Source of the DNA: Engraulis encrasicolus
Lineage: Eukaryota; Chordata; Actinopteri; Clupeiformes; Engraulidae
Length of the DNA: 64,000 nucleotides
Direction of reading: 5' to 3'
Assembly (NCBI RefSeq): GCF_034702125.1
Contig: NC_085873.1
Span: 44,805,035-44,869,034, forward strand
Shown here one piece after another: positions 42,956 through 55,254 of the stretch. The number at the start of each line of letters is the position of its first letter. Within the stretch, counting starts at the first letter, position 1. The position numbers and the translations under genes were made by a program. The notes beneath the pieces are model-generated. The model saw only the letters and a list, made by a program, of their open reading frames with translations. It had not been told where the DNA came from and did no database searches.

Positions 42956-44605
42956 CCCTTTGTGGATTAAAAACATTGCATGTGTGTATATGTGTGAGGG
43001 CCTGTGCGCCTGTAAGGTTGTGTGCTTAATGTGACCTGTGTGTTTGTGTGTGTGCGTGTGTACTTTCATATAGGCCTACTTGTGGTCATGGCCAGGTTCT
43101 CACATGTGCAGTGTGTTAAACCTGAGGAAAAATATTGCGTCATGCTAAAAAATACAGAACCCCTCCACAGGCTCTTTGCACAGAAGCTTACCACAGACTT
43201 GGCCAAGGTGCAGTATTGCACCAGCAAAACAATAAACGTTTTTTGATGTAACTCTTGAGAACTGTACACACACACAGTGCATAAAAAGTTGAACATTGAG
43301 AACAAGATTTTCTTGTTGAAGGAGACTTCATTCTTCACCTGTAGATTGCTCTTTCATTGTTCTTTTTGTTCCCAGTTTGAAATCCACAAACCACAGACTT
43401 TGCTGAAATATACATCAAACAATAAAAGAAGAGAACTTAACTTGAAGACACTGAATATACAGCTGCATATTTCACATGCCTGTTGCATAAAAATCCATAC
43501 ATTGAATTTTGAAGCTGACATTTCTGGTGCTACAGGATAGATTGTTGTTTCTTCATGTAGTTTGATATCCGGACTTTGTGTGCTTTGATTGCACTACAAA
43601 ACTGAACAAACAAATGAAATGTCTTTTCAAAAATCCATTTTTATGCTCATGGATGATGTCACTGTTTCGTTATTTTTATGCATGGTGTGCTACATTTATG
43701 GGGTATGAAAAAGCCCACGCAATACAAAAGGTGCCACTTGAAACTTTTCTTTTCACCTCAACATTCTCTCCGTTTCTCGTTCACATGCGCGTCAATCATC
43801 ATTCTCTGCATACAGAGCTGTGTAGAGGGCAGACCGAGGTCGCGCCTCAGAACGCGCAGTGAATGAATGACAGGCTCTTTCACACCTCAGTTTGCTTCTT
43901 CTTCCTGTGTGTGTGTATGTCTCTGTGTGTGTTTAGCGAGACATTTTTTTTTCTTTCATTCTTTCAATCAAAGCAGCCAACCTCCAACATGCACACACAA
44001 ATTCATGCACTCACACACTCAGTCATTATTATACAAACTCCAAAAAACATACTTTCTGAGGATACTTTCTAATACACATTGAAGCAACAGAATCAAAGGT
44101 GACAATTATTTACAGACACACATGCATGCATCCACGCACGCAATTACGCATGTGCGCGTATACGCACATACGTATGCACACACACTCTACCAACCCTTCT
44201 CTTCTCGTTCATTTTATCAACCGGTTTTGGCATTAATTACTGTACAGCGTCATCTGTGAGATAACGGCTTTAAATTACCCCCACCACCTCCAGATTCACC
44301 TCAAGGTCAATGCATCCAGCTGTCTATCACACACACACACACACACGCACCTGCTGTCACTGCCTTCACTGCTAATGACCATTTCATCGAGAGGAAAATA
44401 TGTCCTTGTGCTTCGAATCGTGAACACCGGGAGAAAAGAAAAAGCCCATAAAACAAGCAGCATGTCTGCTCCATCCCAGACATCACATTTACACTGTAAA
44501 ACATTTCTGGGATTTTACACAAAGATTCCAAAATTAACAACCGATTATTCCGAATAAACTCGAGTTTCCTTATAATGGTGACATGAATGGGTTAAATGAC
44601 AACCT
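42956..44605. other. No gene recognised
   Basis: Short GT/CA runs (43038-43060, 44328-44346) and AT-rich sequence with chance ORFs. Nothing matched a protein or repeat that I know. Confidence 0.3.
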
Positions 44606-46617
44606 CATACCTGCCAACCTTTAAAAACAAAATTGAGTAGCAACTTATCGCGGCGCGGCAATTCACGGCGCAACAACTTGGCATGGCAAACAAACGGGGT
44701 CGCCGGCGGGCCCATCTGAGAGGCTACTTTGTTTTGCGTAGTCTGCCCTACACCTAGGGTTGCCAAATGTCAACAGGGAAGATATGAGACACTTCATTCA
44801 GGTAGGGGGTCCTCCCCCAGAAAAAAAATGCTTTTCTTAGATGCAATTTCCTGCATTTTAATGCATTTTAGCCTAACATCCCGTGTATCTGGCAAATAGT
44901 TTATCTTGCTTTTCACAGTACTTTGAACTACCATAATTTATTAAACTTTCATGAAAGATTTTTTTTTTGTTTCACACCATAACACCAATAAAATGCTATG
45001 ATATAGTGTGCTGGAGGCCTCTAAATTAACTTTACTGATCACCAGCCAATATGGCTGTTAATCTTACTAGTCAAACATACCACCAGTCTGGCTAGTAGGC
45101 CTAAGTGGCTATTAAGTTATCCTATGTACCAGCCAAACAGAGCATTTGGTCACTTGGGGGGTGTTAAGGAGCTGGAATTGAGTATGAAATTGAAGCATTT
45201 GCTGATTATTTTTTGGCTGTAGAAGGTACATGTAGGAAAATGTATAATTTGATTATAAAATACCGAGGCATTTCAGTGATTTTTATGAACAAAAAGTTGA
45301 ATTGTAATGATACATCATCTCCCCCAATATTAATAAATGGTGATGTTGTCACCTACTGTGAAGAAGCATCAGCAGTAGAGAAAAAGATAAAGACAAGTGT
45401 TATCTAAGCTAGGATAATATCAGGTTAATATTATTACGTTGGGGGCTAACATCAAAATCACACTTTCAGCATTCATTCAGTACAAAATGCGTCATGTAGT
45501 GGCTCTACTGAGGGACGGGGGCTAATGGCCAATGCTCTTGGAACTTCCACGGTAACTTTTGAGGGGCATCGCTTCTTTTTTTCACTTCTCTGCATAATAG
45601 TAGGCCTATCTACCCTCATCTGCCGTCATGAGTTGGCTATTGTTCACTGTTCGGCACATATATGATGATAGGAGAATTGATTTTATTAATTGCCATACGT
45701 GATTACGGATAGTAGTCGTGGAGTGATGCATATTTGGTATGACGCACGACCTGTTACACCTGTTCACAGAATGGGCCATGACTCAGGGGGGAACAGTATT
45801 CCTATACGGTGTCATGGTAGGTTACGGATGTAGACCTACTCCGAGCACAACCGTTAGAACTATCGCTTTATTTTCCCGAGTTAAAATGATCCGGCGCTAA
45901 GGGAAACCGAATTTAGTTTGCTGCTAATCTGCTATTCTGCTATAGCGCGGTCATCGACACATTTTCTCATTCGGAAGTAATCTCGTGTCGGTCCAATATC
46001 AAAACAAGCAACAACATATTGCCGTCAAATACGGCGAAACATTGGGTGAATCATTACGACAGACCTCGGCCTTTATTTATTTTCATAAGTTTAGGGATTT
46101 AGCAACTGGACGCAATTCACTATTCTCATACAGGCTACCTTTCTCAAAGTCCATTTACCTTTGAAACGGTGATTTTGACGGTGCTCACTTGTAAAACTAC
46201 AGCGACAGTACCAATAATACATGACGACAGGAGGAGGACACTTGTTTCAGAGATTATAGGAGTACATTAACCAGTCTCTCTGCTTGTGTGATTAGATTTC
46301 GAAGCAAACTTTCTGTCGGCAGCTGATGCCTCGACTCGAGAGGAGCGCAGCATAACAAATGAAGACATCCAAACTAGTTCTAGCGCTCTGATTGGTCAAT
46401 ATTCCCCCCACACGTTGCTGGCCAATGGAAAGGCCAGCGCTAGACAATTGCAAGCAGAGCCTGTGGCTCTGGCTGGTTGCAAGTCTGCAGAGAAATTTAT
46501 AAGGGCCCGTGAATACACTTTGCTATTGTTTTTTCCCGTATTTTGAAGTGACAGCGCCATAGTTTGATGTCAAAATCCGTATCTGCTACACAAAATGCGT
46601 AATGGTCGGCAGGTATG
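44606..46617. mobile_element. hAT-like non-autonomous element, 2.0 kb
   Basis: Ends CATACCTGCCAAC and, inverted, CATACCTGCCGAC, close to those of the element at 22583. The left flank CAACCT and right flank CAACCA match at 5 of 6. The interior contains GGGGGTCCTCCCCCAGAAAA, shared with 49181 and 57782, but no transposase frame was recognised. Boundaries rest on the ends only. Confidence 0.65.
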
Positions 46618-47039
46618 CAACCAGGTAGTGTTATTTAACAAGCTCATAATGTTGTTTCCAAAATACACATTCTTCCTGTTTTATCATCCTGGACGAGTCG
46701 GAGGAGTAAGCACATTCCCGGAGACTCCGTGTGCAGTTGATCTTTGTTAACCGTAGGGATAAGGTGAACTTTATGTCTATAATCTTTATGTTTTAGGCCA
46801 ACCCTATCTTTTCCAGTTCTTTGAATGTTGATTTGTGTATGACATGGATCGTGCCTTGTGTGTAGAACTATAGCTGTTGATATTGTATTAACATTATAGG
46901 CTATGTTAGCGCACTAAACAACTCCAATGCTTCATTGAGCTCATGTTTACCTGTCAAATATTTGGGCGTCAGTCCACCACAGCCATTCGTTATGTCAACC
47001 ATACCAAAATTCATGCCAACATACCCAACATAGAAATTC

Positions 47040-48970
47040 CATACTGTACTTTAGACTGTCAACTTAAAGAAGAAATGAAACGAATATTCATCTATTATTC
47101 ACATTAAATATTGGGCCTATTCCTAAAACATCAATCCAACTTTAAAAAAAAATTCCGGACATAACTTGTTGAAACGGCAACTTAAAACCGTGCCTTTGGT
47201 GCGACAATATTTACAGGGGCGTGACGTCATGCGGTTGACACCCTCTTTTTGCGAGTATGGTTGGCTGCGGAAATATCATACATTTGAAGGACCCATATCT
47301 CATAAAGGAACCAACATTAAGATACAAATATCGACATGTCGAAAGAACACACCTCTAACATTATGTGACAAAAACTCACGTTGAATATAAGCCTCACAAA
47401 TAAGCCTAGTGATGATGCACCACCATATGCCATATGGGTTGGAAAGATATGCCATATTCGGCACAGGATCGACGGGCACAAAACAGCACCGCGCTCCTAC
47501 TAGGCTACACGAAGGCTACACGCTGATCATTATTAAGATATTATCAATCATATGACACTATTAGTGTAGGCTGTATGTGCTGTGGTAAACTGGAAAATAT
47601 GGGAGCATGTTAGGGTGCCAGCCAGCTGCCGGTTTCTCAGATCATGTGACATTCCGCGCTGTCTTTGACAGGTTGAAACCGAAGTGGCACTTTGAAAGCC
47701 AGCTTTAAAATCGTATTAAACAATGGCGTTATCTCAATTATTATGCCGACAACTTATCGATCAACCAGCGCGGCATACTTGTTTTTTTGGCAACGTGACA
47801 AGGGGGGGACGATGCTTTGGCTGCTGCACTCTGTCTTTGACATGTTGAAACCTAGCGAAATTGCACTATCAGCTACTTTAAAAACGTATGCTTAAGTAGC
47901 TCAATAGCATGGTTTTAATGTAATCTTAATAAACAATGGCGTTATACCCATCATTATGCGACAATTTGGAAGTCGGTAGGTATATTTTGACACAGATGTT
48001 CGTGCTTAGGGGCTGTTGTTTCATAACACAAGAACTGCACGACCGCCGGCCATGGATAGAGTCATAACTACACAACACAGATGTTCGTGCTCGGATGCTG
48101 GGGCGATTTCGTTGCATATAAAGCAATAACTCCACGACCGACGGCCATGGAGTCGTAACGAAACACCTCGACCCGCAGCGCATTGACCGAGGACCCTTAC
48201 TAGGGTGCTACAATGGCAGAGAGGAATAGCATCTTTAGCATGCTGCTATCCTGCTAAGTGGCTGTCGGCCAGACTCACCCGTGGTCGCACTCGAGCTAGA
48301 GATATCCGTCAGCACACCTGCTATCCATAGACACTGCTTGTGGTAGCCTAGGAGTGTATTTCCAACCATGTCCACGGTCTCCAGATTTTTAAGGTAAACA
48401 ACAGGAGGGGTGGAAAACGCCCGGAGCACAACATTGATCTAGGTCACTTCAAAAGCCGATGCCTCCTACACGATCAGCGTTGTTTTGCCTTCTCCTTGTC
48501 AGCAACAGTTCCAGTAATTTTGACTTAAAGACACTTGTGCAGAGAGATGCCTTCAGTGAAGCTTGTACTTGTTGCAACCTGTACCATTTGGACCGCCACG
48601 AACACAATATTTTCCACTGTGCTTTGATTTACTAGCCATAGACGCCACCATTGATTACTATAACTTTGTGGGTTCGGAGTTGGACTGTGTCAACCTTATG
48701 ACGTCACGCATAAGACAATAAATTCGCACTACTGGACAAAATATTGCTCATTTTGAGCACGTTTTAACATGACTTCCCGGATAAATTATTACACACACAA
48801 TATCTTGTTTTAATCACAAAGCTTGGAACTTTTGTAATATGCAGCACAAACTGTAAAATTCCAACAATTAATATTCGTTTCATTTCTTCTTTAAGTTTAA
48901 ACAACACACGTCTACATCCACCATAAACAATGTGGGTTCCATAACAGATTGGCTTTAGTGGATCTCTCAT
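47040..48970. repeat. Foldback region, about 1.9 kb
   Basis: Inverted blocks pair across the region. CTTAAAGAAGAAATGAAACG at about 47067 returns inverted at about 48895. GCGTGACGTCAT followed by GGTTGACAC at about 47219 returns inverted at about 48710. Direct duplications lie inside: CACAGATGTTCGTGCT (about 47991, 48073) and AAACAATGGCGTTAT (about 47719, 47932). This suggests an old large DNA element. No coding sequence was found. Confidence 0.55.
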
Positions 48971-49180
48971 GCCACAAGCTACAGGCTAAATTGCTTCTCC
49001 CATCCGAACAACTGTTGAGGTTTTTCAAGCAATTCATGATTTTAGCCAATCCCATTTAATGTTTAAATTAGAATAAAAGCTGCATGCAAAAGGAATGACA
49101 GATGACCACATTCAAACAATTTCCAATGACCTGAAAGACGTTTTTCGGAGGCACACCACATTGAAAACAGATGCAAAACA

Positions 49181-49543
49181 CAGGGTTCCCACACCTTTTT
49201 CATGAACAAATTCAACATTTTTCGAGCACCTTCAAGCGCCAAATTTTCAGTTTTCCAGCACCTTTAATAGGTCGCGGGAAGGGGGTGTGGGGGTCCTCCC
49301 CCAGAAAAAAATGTGCTTTTAAGATGCAATTTCCTGCATTCCAATCAATTTTAGGGTGTCAAATGGCAAATCCCATCTGACATCTCACTTCCTCAGATTT
49401 TTGATGTACCTGAACATTTTATTTCTATTATTTGGCTTACTCAGTTTGACTTGACACAAATTTCAAGCACTTCACCAAAAATTCAAGCATTTTCACAACT
49501 TTGAAAACACTTAATTGAAATTCAAGCACCAGTGGGAACCCTG
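49181..49543. mobile_element. hAT-like MITE (CAGGGTTCCCACAC), 6-bp flanks, copy 1
   Basis: 363 bp. Ends CAGGGTTCCCAC and GTGGGAACCCTG, flanked on both sides by AAAACA. A relative with AGTCTA on both sides is at 57782-59616. Six-base duplications occur in the hAT6 subgroup. The interior contains TTCAAGCAC words in both halves. Confidence 0.85.
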
Positions 49544-50526
49544 AAAACACTGTTAAAACACTGATCTGACACCAAATTTGAACATACAGATTTAGTGTCA
49601 AAAGACGTTTCTTAAAACACTGATCTAGCACCGAAGTCCAAATTGTTTTTGTCTGATCTGGATGCAGCTGTGCAGCTCGCGGTTGGCCGGTTGCTAGGCG
49701 ACCGCTCTGATTAACTGAAAATTCACTTCTTTTGCCTGACCTGACTCTGACAGACCTTCACCCTCTTCCGTAAACTTTGACTATTTTATCCTTCATCTTT
49801 CATATTTTCACCTTCTTTGACTTTACCCGCATACTCTTTACTACCAACTATCAACCCTCCTTTTGACAATTTCTCTTTCTGGATCGACGACGTGAAACTT
49901 CAAACGTGAAACTCTGATGAGTTTTAGACTGTAATGAAACGTAGTTTCCATACTTCTAGCCGTTACGGACATTGTATTGTACTGTAGACTATTTAATATT
50001 ACTACAGGTGCCACCTCTGTAGACAGAAGTATGTTGATAAGATTTTGTTTCATATTTCATACACGAATCCCTTGAACCCAACGGACATTAGCCTACAGTG
50101 AAATCCTTGCGACCAGCAAAGCATGATTTTTAGAGTGGGCTCATGCAGCTGTGGCCCATTATGATATTTGTCATGAGCATCACTTGTTGAATAAGTTCTT
50201 CTTTTCATGTTTCAGGTGAAGCCAACGCAAGCGTCCTCTTCAACATTGACAACAGAAAGCCCAGACACAGACTGCACTCCAGCCCCTTAAGTCCAAGTGG
50301 CAGCTTGTTTTTTTTTTTTTTTTTAAATAAATACATGCATTACACATGCTTTTCTTCTTTTGCATAACTAGGCTAACTAAGGCTATAATAATACCAGTAG
50401 TAATAATGGCAATGGCCTCATAAATGCTATAGGATAAAGCATAGGCCAAATTTTAAGCCCCTAATAGAAAAAGCCATGGCGCTGCGGCAGGTTTTATTTT
50501 TGGTGTCAAAAATAGGTGTTGAACAC

Positions 50527-50750
50527 GTAATAAAACCCAAATGTACACGTGGACGTGTTTTTCCGAACGTGTTGTTTGACACCATTTTGAAACGTTTAGA
50601 GAACGTGTTGGACACCAAATAATAACTCTTTCAGAACGTGCTGAGCACGTAATCGGGAACCTACAAATTAAACATATCTGAACGCAATTCTGAACCAATT
50701 CTGAACGTGTCACCAAATATAAACGTTAAAAAAGCGTGCTGGGCACGTCA
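50527..50750. repeat. Cluster of ACGT/AACGTG words
   Basis: Eleven ACGT cores in about 225 bp, mostly AACGTG or CACGT, with ACACC between them. Neighbouring sequence lacks them. It is probably the interior of a small element. Confidence 0.5.
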
Positions 50751-50899
50751 ATTTGCTGCTTGGGTAGATGTTTTTAGTCGCTGGGGACGTCAAAAAGTCG
50801 CTAATTTAGTAACACTGAAACACCCACTGCACCAGTATTAGAGAAAAAACAGCCATTAAAGGAGTTTTCCGCCCCTCACACCTGTGACTGCCTGAAGCC

Positions 50900-51060
50900 A
50901 GTGTTGCCAATTTAGCTACGTTTTCCCTTGATTTAGCCACTTTAATGTTCCTGGCTATTTAAAAACCTCATCTAGCGCCTTTAACGACTTTTTGATCCAT
51001 CTTGTGACTTTTAAAACATATTTTCAGTGTTTAATTCATTATTTTTTCAACACAGTGATT
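50900..51060. repeat. Fragment of a CAGTGTTGCCAATTTAGC family
   Basis: CAGTGTTGCCAATTTAGCTA begins it. A matching right end (GTCGCTAATTTAGTAACACTG) occurs just upstream at about 50795-50817, so two fragments lie back to back. Confidence 0.5.
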
Positions 51061-51099
51061 CTTCACCGTAGTCAGAAGTGTTTCCCATCATGAACTAAA

Positions 51100-51533
51100 C
51101 AGTGTTGCCAGATTTTCTACGACAAATAAGCGGCTGACGTCCTGAAAACAAGCCCAAAAGAAGCGACTGCCGGGCGTAGTGAAAACAAGCCCAAAATAAG
51201 CAACCGAAGGGGTGGGTCGTCAGTCGCGTGCCTAGTCAGGGAAGACCTTGCTCTTTGCGGGGGTCTGCGTGGCAGCTAAAATCCCCTCAAGTGACCACAG
51301 AAAGTGGGAGTTAACAATGCTGTAGTAGGGTCACTTGTAAGGATGAGTGAGAAAAAACGAGTTGCCATTGAGAAACGCATTCAAATGACCGGCGGAGCAG
51401 GAGAAAACAGCAAGCCCAACCCTGAAAAGAGCAAGCCCAAAAAAACCGCAACCCGCGACTTTACAAAATTCAAAGCGACTGCTCAAAAAAAGAAGCCCAA
51501 GGTCGCTTATAATAAGCGGACTTGGCAACACTG
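51100..51533. mobile_element. hAT-type MITE (CAGTGTTGCCAGATTTTC...)
   Basis: 434 bp with a perfect 8-bp duplication GAACTAAA (51092-51099, 51534-51541). Ends CAGTGTTGCCAGATTTTC and ACTTGGCAACACTG, with AATAAGCGGC/ATAAGCGGAC subterminal text. The interior differs from the 10626 family despite the shared tip. Confidence 0.93.
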
Positions 51534-51574
51534 GAACTAAATGGTGTGTAAAAGCTATGATTTTAATAAGCTAT

Positions 51575-51690
51575 GTATTTAACTATTTTAACTATTTTGG
51601 GGCTTCATACAGTTACACTTTACCACCATTATAAACCCTGGCCAACAATTTTAACTGTATTAAGCCCCAAAATAGTGGCATACCCCTTAA
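51575..51690. repeat. Partial copy of the 41430-41771 palindromic MITE
   Basis: ACTATTTTGGGGCTTCATAC, TAAACCCTGGCCAACAATTT and AAAATAGTGGCATACCCCTT are preserved. The central part is deleted. Confidence 0.8.
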
Positions 51691-51838
51691 AGAGATAAAG
51701 TGTCGCCCATTTGCGCAGCTTTAAATGCTCATTGTACGACCACTTCTGCTACTGACTGAACCAATGAACGAAGTGAACGAGGCGGGGAACTAGTTCGCCT
51801 CGTTCACTTCAAAGACTCGTTCAAAATGACCGGTTCGC

Positions 51839-52222
51839 AGTGTTGCCAAAAGAAAATCAGCCAAAGTCGCTATTGGCTCGCTGAAAAGTCGCTAGATGAC
51901 GTCATGACGTTATGTATGACGTCACAGCGTCACGCATGGCGCGCTGATCTACAGAAAACGTGCCCACGTGCATTCATCCACAGTAGAAATGGGCGGTGCT
52001 AGCTACTTTTTTGAGATCAGAGCTTATCTGCAGCCCGGCTTAACCGTGGGAATCGCTTCTGACGGCGGCGCAGAGTCACAATTATGTGGAAAAACAATGA
52101 ATTTGTCACTGAAAATGCGCGTTTCAAAAAGTCGCTAGATGCTCCATAAAAGTCGCTAAGTCGCTAGATTCGTTTTTTTGTGTGGCCAGGACTGTCAAAA
52201 AGTCGCTAACTTGGCAACACTG
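51839..52222. mobile_element. hAT-type MITE (CAGTGTTGCCAAAAG...)
   Basis: 384 bp with a perfect 8-bp duplication CCGGTTCG (51831-51838, 52223-52230). Ends CAGTGTTGCCAAAAG and AACTTGGCAACACTG. The interior is full of AAGTCGCTA words. A decayed relative follows at 53683. Confidence 0.93.
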
Positions 52223-52659
52223 CCGGTTCGTTCGTGAACAACACATTGTTAATGGGTTGCCACTATTCGAAAACATCCATGTTGTCCATCCAGACCAAAT
52301 CCCACCATCGGTGTTCCCTGTGGCACCTCAAAACCATCAGACTTTGACTTCCTAACAGATACAACAAATGAGCTCAGTGATCTACTTACAGACGGGATAA
52401 TTCATGAAGGCAGACATATTGCGGTGAACCTACAGAGCCTAGAGAGCATTTTATGTGTGGTGAAACCTTCCAGGTGAGGCCATGTCTGAGGAGGTGCCGG
52501 GTGTTCACACACCTACATCCCTCATGTGTAGACCATTGTTGCCTGCAGCCTGGATGAGCTGGAGCGTTGGAAAGCAACTGAGCTGAGCCAATTCATGCTG
52601 TACACCAGTTCTGAGACCTCTGCGGCTTGGCTACTCATCAGCTGTTGTGTTGTTGTAAT

Positions 52660-52765
52660 TGCTCCTCTCTCTTCCTCTCCTCCCGTCTTGTCCTCACCTC
52701 TCCTGCCCTCTCTTCTCATCTCCTCTCTCTTCCTCTCCTCCCGTCTTGTCCTCACCTCTCCTCGG
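52660..52765 (+). repeat. TC-rich tandem duplication
   Basis: CTCTCTTCCTCTCCTCCCGT and CTTGTCCTCACCTCTCCT occur twice, about 58 bp apart. Lies within the DUF4218-like relic. Confidence 0.85.
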
Positions 52766-52899
52766 GGTCCGCTCATTTTTCCGACGCACCATTGGTCCGA
52801 TGCGTCAATGTTCCGAACATTTCCCATTGATCCTACAGCACTTAGTCTCAGATAGCTTTTTACCAATTCAATTAAACGCTTTGTCCCGACAGTCCAATG
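52764..52899. repeat. Short repeat of TTCCGAC / CCATTGGTCC units
   Basis: GGGGTCCGCTCATTTTTCCG, then ACGCACCATTGGTCCGATGC and ATGTTCCGAACATTTCCC. The GGGGTC start and CCATTGGTCC unit resemble the palindromic element at 42573. It ends where the coding relic resumes. Confidence 0.5.
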
Positions 52900-53682
52900 T
52901 TCCTTAAACTTGTTGCACTGGCCATCCTTGTCTGTCCCAGCCTGGTAAAACAGCGCAGCCAGTATGCCAAATTCCTTCTGTCTCACTTTGTACACACCGC
53001 CAAAACCATCTTTGGCCCAGAGTCCATTATGTACAATGTTCACAGCATGCTCCACGTAGCTGACAATGCACACGCTTTCACTGGCCTGGACAAGTGTGTC
53101 GCATTCCTGTTTGAACATTTCAGGAAACCTCCCTCTGCCACAGATTGTTGGGATGCAATGCGAAATTTGAAAGCCCCAGCAACACCCAAAGATCTTCCAA
53201 AAGGCCAAACAACATGTTTGAAGTTGGCAGTGTATTTGTAGAAGTGTTGGAGAAGAAGAAAAGAAGAAGAAACACCCAGTTACTGTGGCTGTGGTAGGCT
53301 ACCCAAGACATGGGTCGTCAAGACCACAAAGGTAGGTTGATAAAGTGAACATTGAAAGTATAGACACCCCATTTCATTATAGGAGTAGTTTAAATTCTTT
53401 GTCATGAATATATAATGTATGAAAGGAGGTAATTTATGTTTTTCTACATTTTTTGGCTAGGATCTGTACCATAACCTCTACAATGCAAACGACATGTTTT
53501 GTCTTCATCAACAGGGTGGATTTCTTTGATACTGGCCCCGTTCAGGGATCTCACAAAAAGTGTGAAAGGGATTCTTTCCTGACAAGGAGAAGTGGCATAG
53601 GTTCGCCGTTGAATTACTTAATGGTTCCACGACAAGTAAGTCTACATATGTTACAGTTCATTCAACACTGAAATGTCATCAG

Positions 53683-53691
53683 CAGAGTTGC

Positions 53692-53722
<31 letters not shown>

Positions 53723-54105
53723 AAAAAAAATCAGTAAAAGTAACTATTGCCTCACTGAAAAATCGCTAGATGACGTCCTGACGCGGCACACTGATCCCTA
53801 GAAAAAGTGCCCGCATGCTTTCGTTCACAATACAAATGTGCAGTGCTAGCTACTGTTTGTTGATCAGACCTAATCTGCAGCCCTGCTTGACTGCGGGAAA
53901 TGCTTTGCTAATTGTAAGCACAGTTAAAATTATGTTGAAAGACAACGATTTCATAATTTAAAATGCGCATTTTAAAAAGTCGCCAGAATCACCAAAACCA
54001 AAAAGACGCTTAAATTGCTATATTAAGTTTTTAGTTGCAAGGGACGACAAAAAGTTATTAAATCTAGTGAGAAAGTCGTTAAATTGTTCAGCACTGCTGA
54101 TATAA
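53683..54105. repeat. Decayed hAT-type copy with poly-C/poly-A
   Basis: Begins CAGAGTTGCC, then about 20 C and about 17 A, then AATCGCTAGATGACGTC and AAAGTCG words shared with 51839-52222. It ends CAGCACTG. The homopolymers may be partly assembly artefact. Confidence 0.6.
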
Positions 54106-54591
54106 TAGGTAGAGTAACCCTTCCTTCACTTTCCTGTTGGGTAAATGTTATTTTTTGGAATTTCTAGGTATTCAGACGGACCTAAACTGCAGAATGAGGT
54201 CATCTGTACGTGTACGGTCAAAAGGCATCCAATGTTATGTATTCAACTCCAGCATACAGATATCAACACCAGTTAAAGTACCATCTAAACCGAGTGTGTT
54301 GTTGGAGGACTGCGAAAACGACATTTAGTAGTCACAAATGGGAGACTCTGAGGAAACTGATCCTATGTGGAAACTGGAGACATCCTACAATGTGTAAGTT
54401 CACTTATTGCCTCTATATCTCACTCTTCCCCTATCTCTCAATCTCACATACACACATTTTAGAGAGCACATTTGGTTCTCTTTCAGAGAGGAAGATACCG
54501 CACACTCTTGTCCATTGTGCTGAATTTCATTTACAGAAACAACGTTTCGGTCAGTGTGGCCTCTCAAATTTTTACTCGTGTCTTCCAACAG

Positions 54592-54763
54592 TGACACACG
54601 AGCAGTGTACAGGAGTGCCATCGTTAAATGTTCGGCACTCTGGACCAAACCAAGCAAGCAAGCCGCAGTGGAACAATTCAGCAGGAGGAAGCTGCTGGTT
54701 CCCACAACAACAAAATGGAACTCCTTCTACGAAGCTTTGTGTAGGATCACAGAAATCACCATC
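54592..54763 (+). pseudogene. hAT transposase exon fragment
   Basis: After an acceptor TCGTGTCTTCCAACAG, the frame reads TRAVYRSAIVKCSALWTKPS, then LLVPTTTKWNSFYEALCRI and TEI. The blocks 'K-C-x-x-LW-x-K-x-S' and 'LL-P-x-x-T-x-WNS-x-Y-A-x-x-RI' are a recognised part of hAT transposases in fish. It is cut off right after TEI by the insertion starting at 54764. This may belong to a once-autonomous partner of the miniature elements. Confidence 0.65.
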
Positions 54764-55254
54764 ATTGGCTACGTGTACATGATGTTTTAAAGTCCGATTT
54801 AATAAATGCGATTTAAATAGATCGGATTAAGAGTTATTTTGCGATGTGTATACATGGCACTTTCACTTAAATGCGATTAAACGTCTGGGGAAAATAAAGC
54901 ATTGCGATTGGACTGAGGACGCACGTGCTGAGTGAGCCAAATAAGGCACGGGGGCGTGGTCCAATGCCACCGAGATGCAGGCCATCTTCCCCACGAAAAT
55001 CGTTTTTTCCCCCTTTCTCCCTGGATCATTTACAATGCTACATTAGCTACCCTGTTAGCATAGAAAAACGAGTGGTCAAATGGTAATGTGGAGTAACTTT
55101 GTTGTGCTTCATTACTTCGTGGGGCACTTTTACATCAATATATGGAAGCAACAACATTTATAGTCGCTTAGGGACTTTAAATTAAGCAAAACTTTCATGT
55201 GAAAATCAACAGGAAGTGCCGCCATGTTTTTCTCACTGGCAAAGAGCACGGCAA

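Larger units (their letters stand above)
52549..53240 (+). pseudogene. CACTA/EnSpm-like transposon protein relic (DUF4218-like)
   Basis: After an acceptor-like TTGTTGCCTGCAG, the frame reads LDELERWKATELSQFMLYTS. It is then interrupted by a TC-rich tract and a small element. It resumes at 52900 in another frame: FLKLVALAILVCPSL, then YAKFLLSHFVHTAKTIFGPE and MYNVHSMLHVADNAHAFTGL, ending near FEHF. The order (L-x-E-x-RWKATE, then YA-LL-HFV, then YN-H-LHLADD, then F-FE-F) is the C-terminal part of animal CACTA-type transposon proteins, DUF4218-like in my memory. Different frames and the missing remainder make it non-functional. Confidence 0.6.

Noticed and set aside
52522..53208. 228-residue minus-strand frame
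   Set aside because: Antisense of the DUF4218-like relic, whose plus-strand reading carries the conserved blocks.
53265..53320. HPVTVAVVGYPRHGSS frame, resembling the first GTPase motif of nucleostemin-type proteins
   Set aside because: The Lys of the P-loop is missing, the match is about 12 residues, and no other GTPase motif was found. Probably chance or a very decayed relic.
54137..54591. Frames at 54.14-54.78 kb as one gene
   Set aside because: Only the part after the acceptor at 54591 has hAT transposase motifs. Earlier text shows no similarity.
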